Assembly: GCA_024543015.1 (NCBI GenBank)
Contig: JAMXCY010000027.1
Span: 1-9,471, forward strand
From: Candidatus Omnitrophota bacterium
GTDB taxonomy: Bacteria; Omnitrophota; Gorgyraeia; JAFGHF01
Direction: 5' to 3'
Length of the DNA stretch: 9,471 nucleotides
In this document: positions 5,176 to 9,471 of the stretch, piece after piece
Layout of the letters: each line of letters opens with the position of its first letter
How positions within the stretch are numbered: position 1 is the stretch's first letter
Made by a program: the position numbers and the translations under genes
Notes under the pieces: model-generated
Seen by the model: only the letters and a program-made list of their open reading frames with translations
Told to the model about the DNA's origin: nothing
Database searches by the model: none

Positions 5176-6429
5176 TTACTTCAACTTTATGTTTTTACGT
5201 TGTAATATTGAGATAAACTTTTTTACCAAGTAAGGGTCAAACTGAGTTCCCGCATTTTTCTCTAATTCTATAACTGCCTGTTTGCAAGTCAATTTAGAAC
5301 GATATGGACGGTCAGAAGTCATCGCATCAAAGGCATCGGCACAGGCAAAAATACGAGCAATAACAGGAGTATCCGTTTTCTTTAAACCTTGGGGATACCC
5401 TTCGCCATCGAATCGCTCGTGATGATACTGGATTAAGGGAAAACCCTGTTCTAAGAACTTAAGCGGCGCTAACATCTGCACCCCTTTAACAGGGTGAAGT
5501 TGAATTAAGGACCTCTCGTTTTCTGTTAACGGCCCTGGTTTCCTTAAGATACTATCAGCTATTGCTATCTTACCCACATCGTGTAATTTTCCGCAATTTT
5601 GAATAAGTTGAACCTGTTTTTTAGACAAACTCTCTACTCGAGCAATCTCTATAGCGTATGCCGTAACCCGTTCGGCATGACCATGGGTATATGGGTCGCG
5701 CGCCTCCATAGCCAAGGCTAAGGCGTTTACCGTATCCAAATAGTTTAAATGGACCTTGGTATGTAGCTGGGCATTTTTGATAGCTACCGCTATCTGAGAA
5801 GCAAAGGTAGATAATAGCATCACTTCCACTTTTGTATAATTGCGCATTGAGTTATCATAAGTAACAATCGTACCTAATATTTCATTGTTGAACACAATGG
5901 GTACACCCAGAGCTGATTGGTATCCCTCTCCATTTATATAATAAGAGTATTTAACACTCTCTTCTTTTGTTACTTGAGGACAAGCTATAGGCTTACCTGT
6001 TGTTGCAACGATACCGGAAAGCCCCTCCCCTATTTTAAGAGGTGTATTGTCTATGTACTTGGCGCTTATCCCATGGCTAGAGACAATAGTCATACACTTT
6101 TTATCTCTATCTATCATCCTCAAGATACAGGCTTTAGTATTAATGATTGCGCAGACTGTTTTAGCTATAAGCGAGAAAACCTCTTGTACGTCCAAGGTAG
6201 AAATTACTTCTCGGCTTACCGTATAAACTGTATTTAATTCCTTCATTGCGATATTAAGCTCGAGGCTTTTGTTTTTAATCTGCTCTTCGAGGCTTTTGTT
6301 GAGCCTGCGTATCTCTGCAAAGGCTTTAGTTAAATGTTCTGTCTTTGAAGTTAAACTTTTATTACTCGAATTAAGCTTTCGGTTCAACTTTTTAAGCTGG
6401 CGTGGAGGAAATTTTGCTTGCTGATTCAT
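5176..6429 (-). CDS. GAF and HD-GYP domain protein, putative c-di-GMP phosphodiesterase
   Basis: A 417-residue cytoplasmic signalling protein. Residues about 10-70 form a long charged coiled coil. A GAF sensor domain follows at about 72-222 (STLDVQEVFSLIAKTV, then IGEGLSGIVATTGKPI, ALGVPI, and LLSTFASQIAVAIKNAQL). The HD-GYP domain occupies about 228-412 and is intact: H249/H251 region (THGHAERV), LHDVGK with H283-D284, KPGPL, LHP (H312), HHERFDGEGYPQGL with HH 336-337 and GYP 344-346, and ADAFDAMTSDRPYR. The conserved metal ligands and the GYP motif predict hydrolysis of cyclic-di-GMP, controlled by the GAF and coiled coil. With no response-receiver or membrane segment, the input is presumably a small ligand or redox cue. 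The ribosome site (CAGGG) is modest. It has its own strong promoter, and its 3' end runs into the TTAC array. Confidence 0.94.
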   Translation of the reverse strand: MNQQAKFPPRQLKKLNRKLNSSNKSLTSKTEHLTKAFAEIRRLNKSLEEQIKNKSLELNIAMKELNTVYTVSREVISTLDVQEVFSLIAKTVCAIINTKACILRMIDRDKKCMTIVSSHGISAKYIDNTPLKIGEGLSGIVATTGKPIACPQVTKEESVKYSYYINGEGYQSALGVPIVFNNEILGTIVTYDNSMRNYTKVEVMLLSTFASQIAVAIKNAQLHTKVHLNYLDTVNALALAMEARDPYTHGHAERVTAYAIEIARVESLSKKQVQLIQNCGKLHDVGKIAIADSILRKPGPLTENERSLIQLHPVKGVQMLAPLKFLEQGFPLIQYHHERFDGEGYPQGLKKTDTPVIARIFACADAFDAMTSDRPYRSKLTCKQAVIELEKNAGTQFDPYLVKKFISILQRKNIKLK

Positions 6430-6474
6430 AGATTTACCCTGAAAAATATGAAAAGATGTTAAAGACTGTCATAA

Positions 6475-6503
6475 AGTATATATTATAAAGGTAGGTTTGT
6501 CAA
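6475..6503 (-). promoter_or_regulatory. Near-consensus sigma70 promoter of the HD-GYP gene
   Basis: On the - strand a perfect TTGACA (6503-6498) is separated by 17 bp from TATACT (6480-6475), five of six -10 bases. A second TATAAT-like stretch overlaps the spacer. The predicted leader is about 40 nt. The -10 and following bases, TATACTTTAT, are identical to those of the small-RNA promoter at 2547-2575. Confidence 0.75.
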
Positions 6504-6604
6504 GAGGGGCTGTCTAGGAAACTAAACTTGGAATGTACTTAAGGTTGGGGAAATTAAGGAAAAAAATGTCTCTAACTATATAAAACACATAAAGTTACGA
6601 AAAG

Positions 6605-6967
6605 TTAAATCCGTTTTTGCTGGCGGGAATAGGCGTAAACTCTACCCACAGAAATGTGGTTAATATCAACGAATTTTACTCCGGTTTCATAGAGATTAAC
6701 CTTTTGGCCGGACTTAATTACGCCAAATAGCTTGGTCCAGGCGACCTCCCCCACTCCCAAAACGACTTTTTGGGGGTCATCCGGCACGGTTATCTCTAAT
6801 TCTAACACTGTCCCGGACTGGAGCTTCTCGGCCAAACAAATCCCTAGACCCCCTCCCCCAATATTTCTAGGCAGGCTTTCGATCTTATCTTTATCCCGAC
6901 CTCTGACAGCATAGCGCACATTGACAATGCCATCCATGCGCTCAAAAGTCCTTCTATCCTTGACCAT
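6605..6967 (-). CDS. PilZ domain protein with altered second motif
   Basis: A single PilZ domain of 120 residues. The arginine motif is present (DRRTFER: RR at 5-6, R at 10), and strands such as VLGVGEVAWTKLF match the family. The second motif reads NIGGGG (35-40), with Gly replacing the usual Ser of NxSxxG, so c-di-GMP affinity may be altered. I place the start at ATG 6967. A GTG at 6976 would add three residues, but GAGGA on the - strand abuts that GTG and is better placed, if a little far, for ATG 6967. It is the last gene of the probable - strand operon, 54 bp after the lipoprotein gene. Downstream, a weak hairpin (TAACT/AGTTA) and seven T at about 6563-6590 could terminate it; this is uncertain. 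Confidence 0.82.
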   Translation of the reverse strand: MVKDRRTFERMDGIVNVRYAVRGRDKDKIESLPRNIGGGGLGICLAEKLQSGTVLELEITVPDDPQKVVLGVGEVAWTKLFGVIKSGQKVNLYETGVKFVDINHISVGRVYAYSRQQKRI

Positions 6968-7021
6968 AGCAACCACTTCCTCTTCTGGTTTAGCCCGTGG
7001 TCTGCCTTTTGATCTTTAAGG

Positions 7022-7354
7022 TTACTTTTGATGATAAAATTTTACTAGATGATTACCGTCAAAAAAGAGGTACTGCGTTTCTGAAAGGTAATCCACGTTT
7101 ATTGGCAAGTTGGGATAGCGTCCCCGATAAATCCATTCCTCTTTTATAGCCCCTTGGGCATCAGGCTCAAGCACCCTGACTACATCGGGTTTTCCCCAAA
7201 GCGACTTTATTTTCTCCTTGGTCATTCCTACACGTAAGGGACTCTCCCCTAAGGGCTGACGCAGTATCTGCCCAGGGCTGGGAGGCTTAATCTCGGCACA
7301 ACTCACCAAACTAACCAACAATAAACTACAAACTATAAACAAGAACCTCTTCAT
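7022..7354 (-). CDS. BamE/SmpA-like small lipoprotein
   Basis: A 110-residue lipoprotein. The signal peptide MKRFLFIVCSLLLVSLVS ends at a lipobox LVSC, with Cys 19 lipidated. The mature domain begins SPLRVGMTKEKIKSLWGKPDVV (about 38-59), the hallmark of the BamE/SmpA/OmlA-like fold, in which a GMT-x-(E/D)-x(3)-x-WGKP segment starts a small alpha-beta module. It continues with EEWIYRGRY and ETQYLFFDGNHLVKF, matching the W-x-Y and F-x-x-G-x-L strands of that fold. True BamE belongs to the outer-membrane protein assembly complex, but many unrelated lipoproteins share the module, so a direct Bam role is not claimed. AAGGAGGA at about 7358-7365 is a very strong ribosome site. It lies 21 bp after the membrane-anchored PilZ gene. 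Confidence 0.83.
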   Translation of the reverse strand: MKRFLFIVCSLLLVSLVSCAEIKPPSPGQILRQPLGESPLRVGMTKEKIKSLWGKPDVVRVLEPDAQGAIKEEWIYRGRYPNLPINVDYLSETQYLFFDGNHLVKFYHQK

Positions 7355-7375
7355 TTATCCTCCTTAAACCTTATT

Positions 7376-7873
7376 TTACTCTGGAGCATTTTTTACTTTC
7401 TGATTGATAAAACTGTGCAACATTGTTTTGTCTGCTGGGTTTATGTAAATAAATTTGATACCTGTGGCAAAAAGCCGTTGTTCTTTCTGCTCAGGGGATT
7501 TTTCGGTAACCTCCTTTACCCAAACTATTTCTCCATCGGTAAAAAGAGGCTTGGTTTTTTTTGGTATATTTAGCTGAAGAGATAATCTTGTGCCGGGAAG
7601 CAATTTTTCATTCAAGGCCAAATTTACTCCTCCCAAGCTTATATTTCTACTCATTGAAGCTCGCTTACGGATTGTACTACCGGAGGAGACTTCATATAAC
7701 ACGTCAATTTTGGTATTTATACGGGTGTCTTTTCGCCTATCTTTGTCATCATGCCAAAGCTTGCTTAATCTCGCTGACTTTCTGGAGGACCCTCTCTTCC
7801 TGCGTTCATCCTGGTAGACTATAGCTAAGATAAAAATTAAAAATATGATTAGACCTATTTGAAATGGAATCAT
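7376..7873 (-). CDS. Membrane-anchored PilZ domain protein
   Basis: A 165-residue protein with one N-terminal transmembrane helix (about residues 4-20, IPFQIGLIIFLIFILAIVY). A strongly basic linker follows (about 21-50), then a cytoplasmic PilZ domain. Both c-di-GMP motifs are intact: DRRKDTR (RR 46-47, R51) and RNISLGG (N77, S79, G82), followed by DGEIVWVKEV. The positive-inside rule puts the PilZ domain in the cytoplasm, so this should be a membrane-tethered c-di-GMP receptor. ATG 7873 lies five bases after the yqeY stop, consistent with translational coupling; its own ribosome site is weak. Confidence 0.9.
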   Translation of the reverse strand: MIPFQIGLIIFLIFILAIVYQDERRKRGSSRKSARLSKLWHDDKDRRKDTRINTKIDVLYEVSSGSTIRKRASMSRNISLGGVNLALNEKLLPGTRLSLQLNIPKKTKPLFTDGEIVWVKEVTEKSPEQKEQRLFATGIKFIYINPADKTMLHSFINQKVKNAPE

Positions 7874-7878
7874 CTCTG

Positions 7879-8334
7879 TTATTGCCCCGCGTTCAGTAAA
7901 CGATTTACCATCTGGCTGACTAGCTTTCCATCGGCTTTTCCCTTTAATTCAGCCATGACCACTTTCATTACTTTACCAAAATCTTGCTGGGCCTTAGCTT
8001 GCACTTCAGCAATTGCCTTTTTTACTATATTAACAACTTCTTCTTCTGAAAGCTGCTTAGGTAAATACTTCTTGAGAACCTCTAATTCCTGGGTCTCCTT
8101 TTTTACAAGATCCTCTCTTTTACCTTTGGTAAATTGCTCGATGGAATCATGATGTTGTTGTATCTGTTTGGCAATAATCTGAATAACTTCTGCTTCCTCT
8201 AAGTCCTTGCCCTTCTTTTCAATCTCTTTGTTCTGTATGGCAGCCTTGACCATTCTTAAGACAGAGACCACAAGTGGCTCTTTTCTCTTTAGCGCTTCTT
8301 TAAAGTTGTTCTCTATTTTTTCTCTTATATTCAT
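7879..8334 (-). CDS. yqeY: GatB/YqeY domain protein
   Basis: A 151-residue protein of standard YqeY length. It starts with the family's MNIREKIENNFKEALKRKEPLVVSVLRMVKAAI and continues IEKKGKDLEEAEVIQIIAKQIQQHHDSIEQF, then LKKYLPKQLSEEEV, and ends DFGKVMKVVMAELKGKADGKLVSQMVNRLL. This domain is shared with the tail of GatB, the tRNA-dependent amidotransferase subunit. The stand-alone protein is probably tRNA-associated, but its exact function is not settled. ATG 8334 follows the upstream PilZ stop by two bases, so it is likely to be coupled. Only a weak AAGAAG precedes it. A housekeeping-type gene sits here between two PilZ genes, which may be only operon packing. Confidence 0.95.
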   Translation of the reverse strand: MNIREKIENNFKEALKRKEPLVVSVLRMVKAAIQNKEIEKKGKDLEEAEVIQIIAKQIQQHHDSIEQFTKGKREDLVKKETQELEVLKKYLPKQLSEEEVVNIVKKAIAEVQAKAQQDFGKVMKVVMAELKGKADGKLVSQMVNRLLNAGQ

Positions 8335-8336
8335 TT

Positions 8337-8699
8337 TTAGTCAAACTTCTTTAATTGATCATACATCAGATTGCACAAATATTGGAAAAATACGCTTTTA
8401 CTCTCTTCTGGGATTTGAGTAAACTCAAAACCAACATCATAGATATCCTTTTCTTGTTCAGTCTCTTTTTTGGACCAGACAACTTTAGCCTTAATTGGGA
8501 TAGGCGTGGGGTTGGTGGGTATTTTAATCGTGATATCTAAGGTAGCTCCTTTAGGCAACTGACCTTCTATTGTAAACCTAGCACCATTTGGACTAACATT
8601 TTTAGTCACGCTCTTTAATTGCTGACTAACCTTGTCTGCAAGCGTATAGTTAACTTCTAAAGGAATGTTTAAACGAACATATTTTCTTCTTTCTTGCAT
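8337..8699 (-). CDS. Stand-alone PilZ domain protein
   Basis: A 120-residue PilZ domain with both motifs intact: MQERRKYVR (RR 4-5, R9) and KNVSPNG (N34, S36, G39), followed by AKVVWSKKE and DVGFEFTQIPEE. It is predicted to be a cytoplasmic c-di-GMP receptor. AAAGGAG at about 8705-8711 is a good ribosome site for ATG 8699. It is the first gene of the probable operon reaching to 6605. Its N-terminal nine residues are identical to those of the PilZ protein at 1129-1506, and the codons also agree closely there, which suggests fairly recent duplication or strong constraint on that segment. Confidence 0.9.
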   Translation of the reverse strand: MQERRKYVRLNIPLEVNYTLADKVSQQLKSVTKNVSPNGARFTIEGQLPKGATLDITIKIPTNPTPIPIKAKVVWSKKETEQEKDIYDVGFEFTQIPEESKSVFFQYLCNLMYDQLKKFD

Positions 8700-8719
8700 C
8701 TTTACTCCTTTCTATCTAT

Positions 8720-8748
8720 ATAATACAGAATAAATTCCAAATCTGCAA
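8720..8748 (-). promoter_or_regulatory. Candidate promoter of the PilZ-yqeY operon
   Basis: On the - strand TTGCAG (8748-8743) and TATTAT (8725-8720) are separated by 17 bp. The -10 matches five of six consensus bases and the -35 only the TTG. It lies in the 63-bp gap after the hydrolase gene, with a leader of about 15 nt. Readthrough from the hydrolase gene is an alternative, since no terminator is seen between them. Confidence 0.4.
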
Positions 8749-8762
8749 CATAAATTTTTGTT

Positions 8763-9471
8763 TCAGGGGCAGATGGTCATTAAATCCTGGGCAACGGCAA
8801 CCTTGCCCTTAAATGTCTTTTTAGCCTGCTCGGCTATCTGCTCCTGGCGGCAAACCGGATAAAGATGGGAAAGCACGAGTTTCTTACACTTGCACTCTTT
8901 GGCAATCTGCCCAGCTTCTCCGGCAGTTAAATGTCCTTTTACTTTCATCTGGTCGGGGAATGAGCAATCCAGGATTAAAACATCGGCCCCCTGCCCCAGC
9001 TTAACTATATTTTCGCAACTATCTGTGTCCCCGGAATAAACTACTGTTTTACCAGCTGACTCTATACGATACCCGAGACTCTCAGGAGCATGCAACATAG
9101 GCATCGTCGTTATCTTGTAGGCACCAAAATCAAGGGTTTGCTCGGTTATTTCTCTTAAAGCTACCTTATAATCCTCAGGGCTAATCACATCTGTGTAAAG
9201 ACTTAAAAGGTTCGTATAAAATCTTCCCAGACCTTTAGGGCCAATTACAGTTAGCCTCTTGGTGCGTAAGGATAAGGCATATTTTGCAGCGAACAAAAAA
9301 GTTGCCAAATCCAGCGTATGGTCGGTATGAAAATGGGTATAAAAAATATAATCGATATCGTGATAGGTAATGCCTAGTTCCAGCAACTTCCTGATTATGC
9401 CTGGGCCCGTGTCAAAAAGCAAATTCTCATTTTCTATCTTTACAATTAATCCGGAGGCGTTTCTTTTTAAA
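8763..9471 (-). CDS. Metallo-beta-lactamase-fold hydrolase (RNase Z-like), 5' partial
   Basis: The frame stays open to the window edge, so the start lies outside. The TTG at 9422 that begins the longest in-window ORF is internal: the upstream codons read LKRNASGLIVKIENEN, which is conserved-looking sequence continuing into LLFDTGPG. Metal motifs are complete: THFHTDHTLDL (HxHxDH), MLHAPES, YSGDTDS (the bridging Asp), GHLTAGEAG and LSHLYP. The order and GDT motif resemble the RNase Z/ElaC branch and related uncharacterised hydrolases. The RNase Z tRNA-binding exosite is not recognisable, so a general MBL-fold hydrolase is the safer name. The gene precedes the PilZ operon by 63 bp on the same strand. 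Confidence 0.88.
   Translation of the reverse strand, partial: LKRNASGLIVKIENENLLFDTGPGIIRKLLELGITYHDIDYIFYTHFHTDHTLDLATFLFAAKYALSLRTKRLTVIGPKGLGRFYTNLLSLYTDVISPEDYKVALREITEQTLDFGAYKITTMPMLHAPESLGYRIESAGKTVVYSGDTDSCENIVKLGQGADVLILDCSFPDQMKVKGHLTAGEAGQIAKECKCKKLVLSHLYPVCRQEQIAEQAKKTFKGKVAVAQDLMTICP

Noticed and set aside
5176..5179. Further TTAC unit at 5176
   Set aside because: It is 34 bp from the last core, out of phase with the grid, has no exact partner, and overlaps the HD-GYP stop codon.
7561..8152. + strand ORFs opposite the membrane PilZ and yqeY genes
   Set aside because: They mirror well-supported - strand genes, lack ribosome sites and have no recognisable domains.
9420..9422. 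TTG 9422 as start of the hydrolase
   Set aside because: The upstream codons stay open to the window edge and encode the expected N-terminal segment before LLFDTGPG, so the real start is outside the window.

Overview
The window is about 9.5 kb of moderately AT-rich bacterial DNA with short, densely packed genes, several small lipoproteins, four PilZ-domain proteins and a protein of the exosortase-associated TIGR04073 family. That combination suggests a Gram-negative bacterium of the Omnitrophota/PVC type. This assignment is an inference from gene content; no rRNA or other marker is present.

Layout. The left half (1-4405) reads on the + strand. It holds the glycine-rich tail of a TPM-domain protein, LemA, D-aminoacyl-tRNA deacylase (dtd), a stand-alone PilZ protein, an M29-type aminopeptidase, a PEGA-domain lipoprotein, a half-size EamA transporter, a TIGR04073 protein followed by a terminator, a 63-residue lipoprotein and a 72-residue helix-turn-helix (HTH) protein. 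The right half (5176-9471) reads on the - strand. It holds a metallo-beta-lactamase-fold hydrolase cut by the window edge, then a probable operon (PilZ, YqeY, membrane-anchored PilZ, BamE-like lipoprotein, PilZ), then a GAF/HD-GYP protein with its own near-consensus promoter. The four PilZ proteins and the HD-GYP phosphodiesterase make this a cyclic-di-GMP-rich neighbourhood.

Two non-coding elements stand out. First, between the HTH gene and the convergent HD-GYP gene lies about 770 bp without a convincing gene. Most of it (4624-5156) is a highly ordered array of the motif TTACY-N5-TTACT. The two TTAC cores are always 10 bp apart, and the pairs recur every 28 bp and then every 29 bp, all in one orientation. 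It is not a CRISPR array and does not encode protein. It looks like a large multi-site protein-binding locus (partition, replication, titration or silencing) or a repetitive RNA. The adjacent HTH protein is the obvious candidate ligand. A pair of inverted TAACCCTTAA boxes and an extended -10 promoter lie between the HTH gene and the array.

Second, on the - strand at about 2443-2541 there is a likely small structured RNA of about 95 nt. It has a promoter with a 17-bp spacer ending right at its 5' end, a perfect 9-bp closing stem with internal hairpins, and a U-tract at its 3' end. I could not assign it to a known RNA family.
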